Of a DNA stretch of 64,000 nucleotides, positions 38,790 to 47,227 are shown piece by piece (within the stretch, counting starts at the first letter, position 1; every line of letters starts with the position of its first letter). Location: NCBI RefSeq assembly GCF_016839145.1, contig NZ_CP069303.1, forward strand, positions 372,001 through 436,000. Reading direction: 5' to 3'. Source of the DNA: Shinella sp. PSBB067. Its GTDB lineage: Bacteria > Pseudomonadota > Alphaproteobacteria > Rhizobiales > Rhizobiaceae. The position numbers and the translations under genes were made by a program. The notes below the pieces were generated by a model. The model ran no database searches, was not told the DNA's origin, and saw nothing but the letters and a program-made list of their open reading frames with translations.

Positions 38790-39125
38790 ATGACAAACAT
38801 CAAGGATATGCCTGTCAGGGCGACCAATCGTTCCAGGGTCCGCATTTTCGCCGATGTCCGGGTCATGCACCAGCGGTGCCGGGGCCGGGTCGTGGACCTG
38901 TCGCCGACGGGCATGGCGCTTGACCTGGAAAAGCCGCTCCAGGTCCTGCCGGGTCAGCTCGTGACCATCGAGAGCGAGGAACTCGGCCGCCTCAGCGGCA
39001 CGGTCCGCTGGCTCAGCAACGGCCGGCTCGGCATCCAGTACAAGCTGTCGACCAACGCGCTGGCGCAGATCACCTCCTATTTCCGCTTCTTCCACGAGGA
39101 GGTGCAGCCGGTCCTGCGCCGCTGA
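38790..39125 (+). CDS. PilZ-domain c-di-GMP binding protein
   Basis: A 111-residue single PilZ domain. The c-di-GMP binding motifs are complete: R10-A-T-N-R14 (RxxxR) and D36-L-S-P-T-G41 ([D/N]xSxxG). GRLSGTVRWLSNGRLGIQY follows, typical of the domain. The protein has no output partner domain, so it probably acts by binding another protein. It lies just downstream of a GGDEF-EAL gene and is convergent with the LysR gene, three bases apart. Confidence 0.93.
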   Translation: MTNIKDMPVRATNRSRVRIFADVRVMHQRCRGRVVDLSPTGMALDLEKPLQVLPGQLVTIESEELGRLSGTVRWLSNGRLGIQYKLSTNALAQITSYFRFFHEEVQPVLRR

Positions 39126-39128
39126 CGC

Positions 39129-40055
39129 TCAGGCCTCCATCGCCCGGCTTTGCCGGCCTTCCTCCTGCAGCCAGTCGCGCACGCGCCGCGCCGGCCCGTT
39201 GAGCTCGCGCGAGCGCGGCCAGACGATGTAGAAGGCGTCGTCCGTCTTCAGCACATGGCCGCCGACGGGCACGAGCGCGCCCGAGCGCACCTGCCCCTCG
39301 ATGAGATGCCGCCAGCCGAGCGCGACGCCTTCGCCCGAAAGCACCGCCTGGATCACCAGGACATAGTCGTTGATGGCGAGCCGCCGCGCCTGCGCGGGAT
39401 AGCGCACGCCCGCGCTTGCGAACCATTCCGGCCAGTCGCAGGTCGCCCGCACCGGCTCCTCCAGGTGGATGAGCGGCAGCTTCAGCAATTCTTCCGGCGT
39501 CCGCGGATGGCCGCGGCTTTCCACGAAGGCGGGGCTCGCCACCGCCGTGATGACCTCGGGCGCGAGCAGCGCGGAATGGTAGCGCGGCCATTTCGCCGGG
39601 TCGCCGCCGCGGATGGCGAGCGGGATCGGCTCCTCGTCGAGGTCGAGGTCGCGCACGCTGGTCTGGATGCGAAGGTCGATGTCGGGCAGGTCGGCCCTCA
39701 GCTTGGCGAGGCGCGGCAGCATCCACATCGAGGCGAAGGCGGTGGAGGCGGCGAGCGTCACATTCGTCTCGCGTCCCTTGGCGCGGATGTCCTCCGCCGA
39801 TTTCTGGATGCGCGAGAGCCCGAGCGTCACGTCCGCATGGAAGCGCTCGCCGGCATCCGTCAGCTCCACCGCGCGGTGGGCGCGGTGGAAGAGCGCGACG
39901 CCGAGCTGTTCCTCCAGATTGCGCACCGCATAGGAGACGGCCGCCTGCGTCATGCCGAGCTCGCCTGCGGCACGGGTGAAATTCTGGTGCCGGCCGGCGG
40001 CCTCGAAGACGATGAGGCTGGAGGCGGAAGGGAGCAGGCGGCGCAGGGTTTCCAT
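39129..40055 (-). CDS. LysR-family transcriptional regulator
   Basis: A 308-residue regulator. The N-terminal helix-turn-helix is NFTRAAGELGMTQAAVSYAVRNLEEQLG, followed by the substrate-binding domain (NVTLAASTAFASMWMLPRL). It is divergent from the MttB-like gene with only 88 bases between the starts, so it very likely controls that operon. The inducer is unknown; a methylated amine or betaine is a reasonable guess from the neighbours. Confidence 0.93.
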   Translation of the reverse strand: METLRRLLPSASSLIVFEAAGRHQNFTRAAGELGMTQAAVSYAVRNLEEQLGVALFHRAHRAVELTDAGERFHADVTLGLSRIQKSAEDIRAKGRETNVTLAASTAFASMWMLPRLAKLRADLPDIDLRIQTSVRDLDLDEEPIPLAIRGGDPAKWPRYHSALLAPEVITAVASPAFVESRGHPRTPEELLKLPLIHLEEPVRATCDWPEWFASAGVRYPAQARRLAINDYVLVIQAVLSGEGVALGWRHLIEGQVRSGALVPVGGHVLKTDDAFYIVWPRSRELNGPARRVRDWLQEEGRQSRAMEA

Positions 40056-40143
40056 AAATCCAGCTTATAGCTTCGGTAAATTTTTTCCAGCGTTACAAAG
40101 CGGTTTTTCCCGCCTAGCCTCGTACCGGATTATGGAGGCGCCA
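40056..40143. promoter_or_regulatory. LysR / mttB-like divergent control region
   Basis: An 88-base shared intergenic stretch, AT-richer than its surroundings. It contains AGCT-TAT-AGCT (about 40062-40072) and other dyads of the T-N11-A type that LysR proteins bind, but no clear single site can be named. Confidence 0.35.
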
Positions 40144-41685
40144 ATGGTTGAGGCAGCGGCGATCGAAGCGCCGGCACGGCGGGGCAGGGGCACGCGGCGC
40201 GACGCTGCGGCAAAGCCCCTCGGCGTGCCCTATATCCTGCGCGGCATCCCGACCTACGACGTCCTGTCGGAGGAGAACCTCGGGAAGATCGAGCGGGCCG
40301 CCGACCGCATCCTCGCCGAGGTCGGCATCGAGTTCCGCGACGACCCCGCCGCCCTCGACCACTGGAAGCGCGCCGGCGCGACGGTGGAGGGCGTGCTGGT
40401 GCGCTTCGAGCCCGGCATGCTGCGCGAGATCGTCTCCTCCGCGCCTTCCACCTTCACACAACATGCCCGCAACCCGGCGAACAATGTCGAGATCGGCGGC
40501 AGCGCCGTCGTCTTCTCGCCGGCCTACGGCTCGCCCTTCGTCATGGACCTCGACCGGGGCCGCCGCTACGGCACGCTGGAGGATTTCAGGAACTTCGTCA
40601 GGCTCGCCCAGGCGAGCCCCTGGCTGCACCATTCCGGCGGCACGATCTGCGAGCCGGTCGATGTTCCCGTCAACAAGCGCCACCTCGACATGGTCTACAG
40701 CCATATCCGCTATTCAGATCGTCCCTTCATGGGCTCGATCACCGCCGAGGAGCGCGCCGAGGATTCCATCGACATGGCGCGCATCCTGTTCGGCGCCGAC
40801 TTCGTCGACCGCAACTGCGTCATCCTCGGCAATGTCAACGTCAACTCGCCGCTCGTCTGGGACGGCACCATGACGCGCTCGCTGCGCGCCTATGCCCGCG
40901 CCAACCAGGCCGCCGTCATCGTGCCCTTCATTCTCGGCGGCGCGATGGGGCCGGTGACGAATGCCGGGGCCATCGCCCAGTCCTATGCCGAGACGCTGGC
41001 CGGCTGCGCGTTGACCCAGTTTGAGCGCAGGGGCGCGCCGGTCATCTTCGGCAATTTCCTTTCCTCCATGTCGCTGCGCTCCGGCTCGCCCACCTTCGGC
41101 ACGCCGGAGCCCGCCATCGGCTCCATGGTGGTCGGCCAGCTCGCGCGGCGGCTCGGGCTGCCGCTGCGCTGTGCCGGCAACTTCTCCAATTCCAAGCTGC
41201 CGGACGGGCAGGCCATGCAGGAAGGGCTGATGTCCATGCTGTCGGCCGTCCATTGCGGCGCGAACTTCATCCTGCATTCGGCCGGCTTCCTCGATGGCCT
41301 GCTGTCCATGTCCTACGAGAAGTTCGTGATGGATGCGGATCTCTGCGGCGCGCTGCATTCCTACCTCGCCGGCGTCACCGTGGACGACAACACGCTCGCC
41401 ATGGACGCCTTCCTGGAGGTCGGCCCGGGCAGCCACTTCCTCGGCTCGGCCCACACGATGCGCAACTATCAGGCTGCCTTCTGGGATTCGACGCTGTCGG
41501 ACAACGAGCCCTTCGAGAAATGGAGCGGCGAGGGCGGCGCGACGGACATGGCCACCCGCGCCAACCGCCAGTGGAAGAAGACGCTCGCCGAATACGAGGC
41601 GCCGCCGCTGGACGTCGCGATCGACGAGGCGCTCTGCGACTATATGGACCGCAAGAAGGCCGCCATGGCCGATGCATGGTATTGA
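40144..41685 (+). CDS. trimethylamine methyltransferase (MttB) family protein
   Basis: A 513-residue TIM-barrel methyltransferase of the MttB family. No in-frame amber codon is present, so it is a non-pyrrolysine homologue. Such proteins demethylate quaternary amines such as glycine betaine, transferring the methyl group to a corrinoid protein. Landmarks are ADRILAEVGIEFRDDPAAL, the FILGGAMGPVTNAGAIAQSYAE strand and FEVGPGSHFLGSAHT-like near the C-terminus. The ATG at 40144 has GGAGG six bases upstream, which decides it over the ATG at 40132. The flavoprotein gene follows 18 bases later. No corrinoid-binding protein or methyltetrahydrofolate enzyme is in the window. Confidence 0.9.
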   Translation: MVEAAAIEAPARRGRGTRRDAAAKPLGVPYILRGIPTYDVLSEENLGKIERAADRILAEVGIEFRDDPAALDHWKRAGATVEGVLVRFEPGMLREIVSSAPSTFTQHARNPANNVEIGGSAVVFSPAYGSPFVMDLDRGRRYGTLEDFRNFVRLAQASPWLHHSGGTICEPVDVPVNKRHLDMVYSHIRYSDRPFMGSITAEERAEDSIDMARILFGADFVDRNCVILGNVNVNSPLVWDGTMTRSLRAYARANQAAVIVPFILGGAMGPVTNAGAIAQSYAETLAGCALTQFERRGAPVIFGNFLSSMSLRSGSPTFGTPEPAIGSMVVGQLARRLGLPLRCAGNFSNSKLPDGQAMQEGLMSMLSAVHCGANFILHSAGFLDGLLSMSYEKFVMDADLCGALHSYLAGVTVDDNTLAMDAFLEVGPGSHFLGSAHTMRNYQAAFWDSTLSDNEPFEKWSGEGGATDMATRANRQWKKTLAEYEAPPLDVAIDEALCDYMDRKKAAMADAWY

Positions 41686-41703
41686 AACCCCAGGACTGTT
41701 GGA

Positions 41704-43752
41704 ATGACGCAATCGAAGGACCCGCTGCTCCAGCCCTACCGGCTGAAGCACCTGACGCTGAAGAACCGGATCATGTCGACCTCGCACGAGCCGGCCTATT
41801 CGGAAGACGGCATGCCGAAGGACCGCTACCGGCTCTATCATCTGGAAAAGGCGAAGGGCGGTATGGCCCTGACCATGACGGCGGGCTCGGCGATCGTCTC
41901 GGAGGATTCCCCGCCCGCCTTCGGCAATCTCCACGCCTATTGCGACGAGATCGTGCCCTGGCTGAAGAAGATCGCCGACGACTGTCACGAGCATGATTGC
42001 GCCGTCATGATCCAGCTCACCCATCTCGGCCGGCGGACGGGCTGGAACAAGGGCGACTGGCTGCCGGTCCTTTCCGCCTCGCCGGTGCGCGAGCCCGCGC
42101 ACCGCGCCTTCCCCAAGGAGATCGAGGACTGGGACATCGAGCGCATCGTCGGCGATTACGCCGCCGCGGCCCAGCGCATGCAGGCCGCCGGCCTCGACGG
42201 CATCGAATTCGAGGCCTACGGCCACCTGATGGACAGCTTCTGGTCCCCCGCCACCAACCGGCGCGAGGACGAGTATGGCGGCTCGCTCGACAACCGCCTG
42301 CGCTTTTCCGACATGGTGCTCGACGCCGTCCGCAAGGCCGTCGGCCCGGATTTCATCGTCGGCATCCGCATGGTGGCCGACGAGGACTGGGAGGCCGGGC
42401 TTTCCAGGCAGGAGGGCGTCGAGATCGCCCGGCGTCTCGCCGGGTCCGGCAAGGTGGATTTCCTCAACATCATCCGCGGCCATATCGACCACGACGCGCA
42501 TCTGACCAATGTCATCCCGATCCAGGGCATGGCGGCCTCGCCCCATCTCGACTTTGCCGGCGAGGTGCGCGCGGCGACGAAATTCCCGGTCTTCCACGCC
42601 GCCCGCATCGCCGACGTGGCGACGGCCCGCCACGCGATCGCCGAAGGCAAGCTCGACATGGTGGGCATGACCCGCGCCCATATCGCCGATCCGCATATCG
42701 TCCGGAAGATCGAGGAGGGCAGGGAGGCGCAGATCCGCCCCTGCGTCGGCGCCACCTACTGTCTCGACCGCATCTATGAAGGCGGCGGCGCGCTCTGTAT
42801 CCACAATGCGGCGACCGGCCGCGAGGCGACCATCCCGCATGTCATCTCGAAATCCTCGGGACCTCGCCGCAAGGCGGTGGTTGTCGGTGCCGGCCCGGCA
42901 GGCTTGGAGGCGGCGCGCGTGCTCGCCGAGCGCGGCCACGCGGTGGAGGTGCTGGAGGCCACGGGCGAGGCGGGGGGGCAGATCCTGCTTGCCGCCCGCA
43001 ACCCGCGCCGCAGGGAACTCGTCGGCATCGTCGACTGGCGCCTTGCCGAGCTCGAACGCCTCGGCGTGCCGATCCGCTACAACGTCTTTGCCGGCGGCGA
43101 CGACGTGCTCGCCCTTGAGCCCGACCTCGTCGTGGTCGCGACCGGCGGCATCGCGCAGAACCCGGAACTGGAAGCCGGCGACGATCTCGTCATATCGAGC
43201 TGGGACATCATTGCCGGCGCGGTGAAGCCGGAAGGCCCGGTCCTGCTTTACGACGACAACGGCGCGCATACCGGCATGACGGCGGCGGAGCTGATCGCGA
43301 AAGCCGGCGTGGAGATCGAACTCGTCTCGCCGGAGCGGTTCTTCGCCCCCGAGATCGGCGGCATGAACCACGTTCCCTATGCGAAGGCCTTTGCGGAAAG
43401 GAACGTCCGCGTGACGATCAACACCCGCCTCAAGGCCGTGCGCCGCGACGGCAACGCGCTGGTGGCCACCCTCGGCTCGGATTTCTCGCCGACGGCCGCC
43501 GCCGAGCGGCGCGTCGCGCAGGTCGTCGTCGAGCACGGCACCATGCCGATGGCCGATCTCTATTTCGAGCTGAAGCCGCTGTCGCGCAATCTCGGTGCCG
43601 TCGACTACAAGGCGCTCATGCGCCAGGAGAACCCGATCCGGTCCCGCAATCCCGAGGGCACCTTCGATCTCTTCCGCATCGGCGATGCCGTCCACAGCCG
43701 CAACATCCATGCCGGCATCTACGATGCCATGCGCTACGGTGTCCTGTTCTAG
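41704..43752 (+). CDS. NADH:flavin oxidoreductase, TMADH/N-methylproline demethylase-like
   Basis: A 682-residue iron-sulfur flavoprotein. The first 370 residues form an old-yellow-enzyme TIM barrel with FMN site motifs (QPYRLKHLTLKNRIM, HLGRRTGW, VGMTRAHIADP). A cluster-binding segment follows with C347, C353 and C365; the fourth cluster position of trimethylamine dehydrogenase is an Ala (A350). The C-terminal half binds FAD/ADP and NAD(P) (VVVGAGPAGLEAARVLAERG). The closest function groups are trimethylamine or dimethylglycine dehydrogenases and N-methylproline demethylase StcD of stachydrine use. It is 18 bases from the MttB-like gene, so the two probably act on one substrate or its product. 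Spacing from AGGA to the start is nine bases. Confidence 0.88.
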   Translation: MTQSKDPLLQPYRLKHLTLKNRIMSTSHEPAYSEDGMPKDRYRLYHLEKAKGGMALTMTAGSAIVSEDSPPAFGNLHAYCDEIVPWLKKIADDCHEHDCAVMIQLTHLGRRTGWNKGDWLPVLSASPVREPAHRAFPKEIEDWDIERIVGDYAAAAQRMQAAGLDGIEFEAYGHLMDSFWSPATNRREDEYGGSLDNRLRFSDMVLDAVRKAVGPDFIVGIRMVADEDWEAGLSRQEGVEIARRLAGSGKVDFLNIIRGHIDHDAHLTNVIPIQGMAASPHLDFAGEVRAATKFPVFHAARIADVATARHAIAEGKLDMVGMTRAHIADPHIVRKIEEGREAQIRPCVGATYCLDRIYEGGGALCIHNAATGREATIPHVISKSSGPRRKAVVVGAGPAGLEAARVLAERGHAVEVLEATGEAGGQILLAARNPRRRELVGIVDWRLAELERLGVPIRYNVFAGGDDVLALEPDLVVVATGGIAQNPELEAGDDLVISSWDIIAGAVKPEGPVLLYDDNGAHTGMTAAELIAKAGVEIELVSPERFFAPEIGGMNHVPYAKAFAERNVRVTINTRLKAVRRDGNALVATLGSDFSPTAAAERRVAQVVVEHGTMPMADLYFELKPLSRNLGAVDYKALMRQENPIRSRNPEGTFDLFRIGDAVHSRNIHAGIYDAMRYGVLF

Positions 43753-43762
43753 CAAAGAGCAC

Positions 43763-43797
43763 AAAAAAAACCCGGTGGCGCAGGGAGTGCCACCGGG
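43763..43797 (-). terminator. terminator of the PRC-barrel gene
   Basis: On the minus strand, CCCGGTGGC and GCCACCGGG pair around a nine-base loop and are followed by eight T. It sits 25 bases past the stop at 43823. The same hairpin also lies just after the flavoprotein stop but has no T tract in that direction. Confidence 0.85.
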
Positions 43798-43822
43798 CTG
43801 GAGGTCAGGGGAACGTTCCGGC

Positions 43823-44548
43823 TTATTCGGCCGGCGGCGTCGTGGCCGGAGCCGGAGCCGGGGCCGGGGCCGTACCCGTCGTCGACGAGGTCGTCGAGGA
43901 ATCGACCGGGGTATTGGCCTGGCGTTCGGCGACCTGCTGCGCCTTGGTCTTGAATTCCGGCGCGGCCTGCAGGCTTTCGGCCGTTTCCGTGGTCGTCAGC
44001 TTGACATCGTCGGAATCCGGGACCTGCGTGATCGAGATCTTCTCGAACGGGACGGCGACCCACTTCTCGCCGATGCCAAGGAAGCCGCCGACACCGATCA
44101 CCGCGGCATCGATGCCGCCGCTCTTTTCCATGATCAGGTCGGAGATCTTGCCGATGCTCTCATCGGCGCTGTTGTAGACAGCCTGGCCGATATAGGTATT
44201 GGCGCTGATCTGCTCGTCCGACTGTGCCGTCAGGTAATCGCCACCGGCGGTTGCCGGAGCCTGGGCGGTGTCCTCGCTCGGCGTTGCCGGGGTCTGGGCG
44301 GTATCTTCGGTCGTGGTGCCGGTTGCCGGCGTCTGCGCCGTGTCTTCGGTCGGCGCCGCGCCCGGGGTGGCGGCGGTGTCGTCAGGGGTCGTGCCCGTCG
44401 CGGCATCGCCGGTCATGGCGGGCTGCTCCATGGGCTGGGTCTGGCCGGCTGCCGGCTGATTGGTATCCTGTGCATAAGCTGCCGGAGCAAGAGCCGCGCC
44501 CAGGAAGAGTGCACCAGCGGCAACGGAGGTAAGAAGTTTGTTGGTCAT
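43823..44548 (-). CDS. exported PRC-barrel protein with threonine/alanine repeats
   Basis: A 241-residue secreted protein. The signal peptide is cleaved after AYA near residue 25. Residues 30-95 are a low-complexity linker with several copies of the unit TEDTAQTPAT. A PRC-barrel domain spans about 100-185 (ANTYIGQAVYNSADESIGKI, KWVAVPFEKI). The C-terminus is again low complexity (PAPAPAPATTPPAE). The PRC-barrel is a small beta domain in RNA maturation and photosystem proteins; its role in secreted proteins is unclear. The start is the ATG at 44548 with AGGTTC upstream. Confidence 0.88.
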   Translation of the reverse strand: MTNKLLTSVAAGALFLGAALAPAAYAQDTNQPAAGQTQPMEQPAMTGDAATGTTPDDTAATPGAAPTEDTAQTPATGTTTEDTAQTPATPSEDTAQAPATAGGDYLTAQSDEQISANTYIGQAVYNSADESIGKISDLIMEKSGGIDAAVIGVGGFLGIGEKWVAVPFEKISITQVPDSDDVKLTTTETAESLQAAPEFKTKAQQVAERQANTPVDSSTTSSTTGTAPAPAPAPATTPPAE

Positions 44549-44689
44549 TGTGAACCTGCCTTTCGTCTCGTTGGCATCAAGGCGCGGCGGCGGTTTCGAG
44601 TGTCCGTCCGCACCGGCTGATGGACAAGGAACGGCGCCCCCCCGTTTTGGTTCCGATGAAAATTGCCCTCTTTTTGATTGCAGCCATGC

Positions 44690-44731
44690 AAAAGCGACGG
44701 CCCCGGCCGAATAAACCGGCGGGGTCGTGCA
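44690..44731 (-). terminator. terminator of the sugar-acid operon
   Basis: On the minus strand ACGACCCCGCCGG pairs with CGGCCGGGGCCGTCG with small bulges, then GCTTTTGC. It lies 25 bases past the SMP-30 gene stop. The hairpin is imperfect, so confidence is moderate. Confidence 0.5.
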
Positions 44732-44755
44732 CGTTCCTGCATGGAATGACGGGTG

Positions 44756-45640
44756 TCACAGCCTGAAGTTCGGCTCCAGGCGCCCCCTCGCCACGACGCC
44801 GAGCTCGAAGGTCTGGCCGGCATGGGGATCTGCCAGGCGCGCCGCCGCGTCCATGTCCTGCCATGCCGACGTCACGAGCACCCGGTCGGCCTTCGCGCCG
44901 ATGAAGGCCGGGCAGCTCGTCTGCGAGGCGGGAACGAGATGGCGCGCCACCTTCGTGCCGTCGGGCTTGTAGACGTCCACGGCGTTTTCGCCCCAGCGGG
45001 CGTTCCAGATCAGCCCGTCCGCATCGCAGACCGAGCCGTCCACGCCGCCCGGCGTGCCGCTCTCGTCGCTGAGCAGCGCCGGCTCGCCCGCCGGCAGGCC
45101 CGTCCTGGGATCGAGCGCGACCTTCATCAGGCGGTTGACGTCCGTGTCGGTGAAATAGCCGGTGCCGCCGTCCGGGGAAAAGCAGATGCTGTTCGGGATG
45201 GTGAGGTTGGAAAAGAGCTTCGTCACGCGCTCGCCCGCGACATGATAGATCGCGCCGGACTGCTTTTCGGCGCTGCGGCCCATCGTGCTTGCCCAGAGCG
45301 CGCCGGACGGATGCACGCGCCCGTCGTTGGAGCGGTTGGCGGCCTTGTCTTCCAGCCTCGCGAAGGGCGTCAGCCGGCCGTCCGCGACGGTGCGGATGAA
45401 GAGGCCCTGGTCGGAGACGATGAGCTGGCGCTCCGCATCGACCACCGCCAGCACGCTGCCGAGAAAGGGAAGGTCGTGCACCGCCTTCGCCATGGTGGCG
45501 AGATGGAGTTCATGCAGCTTGCGGCCGCGAATGTCGAACCAGAAAGCCTTGTCCGTCGCCGGATCGTAAGTCGGTCCCTCGCCGAGATGGCAGGCGGTCT
45601 CGCAAAGGATGCGGCCGGTGAAGGAATGGGTCTCGGTCAT
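44756..45640 (-). CDS. SMP-30/gluconolactonase-family sugar lactonase
   Basis: A 294-residue six-bladed beta-propeller lactonase that opens sugar lactones such as galactono- or glucono-lactone. Typical motifs are CHLGEGPTYDPATD (metal-binding Glu), NDGRVHPSGALWASTM, NSICFSPDGGTGYFTDT and DGSVCDADGLIWNARW. The ATG at 45640 overlaps the dgoA stop as ATGA, so it is the last gene of the operon. With dgoK and dgoA the likely sugar is galactose, making the substrate galactonolactone. Confidence 0.93.
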   Translation of the reverse strand: MTETHSFTGRILCETACHLGEGPTYDPATDKAFWFDIRGRKLHELHLATMAKAVHDLPFLGSVLAVVDAERQLIVSDQGLFIRTVADGRLTPFARLEDKAANRSNDGRVHPSGALWASTMGRSAEKQSGAIYHVAGERVTKLFSNLTIPNSICFSPDGGTGYFTDTDVNRLMKVALDPRTGLPAGEPALLSDESGTPGGVDGSVCDADGLIWNARWGENAVDVYKPDGTKVARHLVPASQTSCPAFIGAKADRVLVTSAWQDMDAAARLADPHAGQTFELGVVARGRLEPNFRL

Positions 45641-46275
45641 CGGGTTCCTCCATAGACGGTGTCATAGGCTTCGATGGTGGCTTCGGCGCGCACGCGCACC
45701 TCGGCGCCGTCCATGCCGGGCTTGTAGAGGCTGGAGCCGAGGCCGAAGCTGCGGATGCCGATGGCCGCATAGTCGGCGAAATTCCTGTCCGATACGCCGC
45801 CGACGGCCGCGATCTCAAGCTCCGGCGGCAGGATGGCGCGGATCGCCTGGATGCCGGACGGGCCGAGCACGCTCGCGGGGAAGAACTTCAGTCCCGTCGC
45901 GCCGGCGCGGGCGGCGGCGAGCGCTTCCGTGGGGGTGAAGACGCCGGGCATCGTCACCATGCCCCTGGCGGCAGCGGCGGCGATGACGTCGGGCTCGACA
46001 TTCGGGCTCACCATCAGCCGTCCGCCGACATCGGCGAGGCGCTCGACGTCCGCCACCGTCAGCACGGTGCCGGCGCCGATCAGGCAGCCCTCGGGCGCCA
46101 TCTTCACGGCGATCTCGATGGACCGGAACGGCTCCGGCGAGTTCAGCGGGATCTCGATGGCGGTGAAGCCGGTCTCGATCAGCGCGCCGACGACATCCTC
46201 GGTCTCGTTCGGCTTCAAGCCGCGCAGGATGGCGATCAGCGGGCGTCTCATCGGGGGGAAGGGAATGCGGCTCAT
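45637..46275 (-). CDS. dgoA: 2-dehydro-3-deoxy-6-phosphogalactonate aldolase
   Basis: Splits KDPGal to pyruvate and glyceraldehyde 3-phosphate. The 212-residue class I aldolase starts at the ATG at 46275 (MSRIPFPPMRRPLIAILRG). Catalytic residues lie in GFTAIEIPLNSPEP (Glu) and TGLKFFPASVLG (Schiff-base Lys), and GAGTVLTVADVE is typical of KDPG/KDPGal aldolases. dgoK lies 16 bases upstream and the SMP-30 gene overlaps its stop. The tie to the galactonate branch comes from the dgoK neighbour. Confidence 0.93.
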   Translation of the reverse strand: MSRIPFPPMRRPLIAILRGLKPNETEDVVGALIETGFTAIEIPLNSPEPFRSIEIAVKMAPEGCLIGAGTVLTVADVERLADVGGRLMVSPNVEPDVIAAAAARGMVTMPGVFTPTEALAAARAGATGLKFFPASVLGPSGIQAIRAILPPELEIAAVGGVSDRNFADYAAIGIRSFGLGSSLYKPGMDGAEVRVRAEATIEAYDTVYGGTR

Positions 46276-46291
46276 TGTTTTCCAGCTTTCT

Positions 46292-47227
46292 TCAAAGGGA
46301 CCAGAGCGCCCTGGCGCCCGCGGCAAGGCCGTTGCGCACGGCGGTGTCGGCATCGATCAGGGTGGGCGCGATGCCGGCGGCGGCGAGCGCTGCGGTATAA
46401 AGCGAGCCGAGTCCGCCGGAGACGACGAGCGCGACCGGCGTGCCTTCTGCGACCAGCGAAAGCGCGCCGGCGATCTCCAGCCCGATCAGCGTGCCGGAAA
46501 GCCGCGCCTTGGCGTCGTCAGGCGAAAGCCCGGCGATCAGCGAGCCGGCCCGCACGGAGAAGAGTTGGCTTGTGGCGAGCGCCGGCCGTTCGACCATGCG
46601 GGCGACGGCGACGCGGAAGGCGGCATTGTCGCCGGAAACGGCGCCGGCATCGGCGATGGCGTGGCTGAGGATGGTGTGCCCGGCGATGGCCTCGAACAGC
46701 TCGCCGGTCATGAAGGAGGAAAAGCCTTCGACCCTTCCGCCGGAAAGGCGGACCCACTTGCTGTGCGTTCCGGGCATGCAGACGAGATGGTCGCCGCCGC
46801 CGAGCGCGCCGGCCGCGCCGAGAAGCTGCGTCTCCTCGCCGCGCATGACGTCGGGCGCCATGGCATCGCGCTGGGCAAGGCCGGGCAGGATGCGGATATC
46901 CGCCTCGACGCCGGGAATGCGCACGGCGGCGGTCGGAATGTCGGCGAGGGCCGCGGGCGTATCGAGATAGCCGGCCTCGATCCAGCCCTGCCGTGCGCCC
47001 GCCATGCCGCAGACGAGGACCGGCAGGCCTGTCGGGGCGCAAACGGCGGCAAGGTGGCTTTTGAGCACCGCGGCAAAGCCGGTGCGGGCCGCCGCCGTCA
47101 TGCCCTCGCCGCTGCGCCGCTCGGCGATGACGCCGCCGTCCCGGCCGACCAGCCAGAGGCGGAAGCTGGAGGTTCCCCAGTCCACCGCGACATAGGCGGG
47201 TTCGGATCGCGCGATGGTTCCGGTCAT
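46292..47227 (-). CDS. dgoK: 2-dehydro-3-deoxygalactonokinase
   Basis: Phosphorylates 2-keto-3-deoxygalactonate, the step before DgoA. The 311-residue protein begins VAVDWGTSSFRLWL, the phosphate-1 motif of the sugar kinase/actin fold, and has LVVSGGLGSLYTAAL near the C-terminus and PGTHSKWVRL in the middle. The ATG at 47227 overlaps the stop of the SDR gene as ATGA. The start was chosen for this overlap; the frame continues upstream without coding character. Confidence 0.93.
   Translation of the reverse strand: MTGTIARSEPAYVAVDWGTSSFRLWLVGRDGGVIAERRSGEGMTAAARTGFAAVLKSHLAAVCAPTGLPVLVCGMAGARQGWIEAGYLDTPAALADIPTAAVRIPGVEADIRILPGLAQRDAMAPDVMRGEETQLLGAAGALGGGDHLVCMPGTHSKWVRLSGGRVEGFSSFMTGELFEAIAGHTILSHAIADAGAVSGDNAAFRVAVARMVERPALATSQLFSVRAGSLIAGLSPDDAKARLSGTLIGLEIAGALSLVAEGTPVALVVSGGLGSLYTAALAAAGIAPTLIDADTAVRNGLAAGARALWSL

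Noticed and set aside
40144..41685. Possible pyrrolysine (amber) codon in the MttB-like gene
   Set aside because: The frame is open to its full length with no internal TAG, so it is a non-pyrrolysine homologue.
40714..43764. A 1016-codon minus-strand frame
   Set aside because: Antisense to the MttB-like and flavoprotein genes, with a composition typical of shadow frames.
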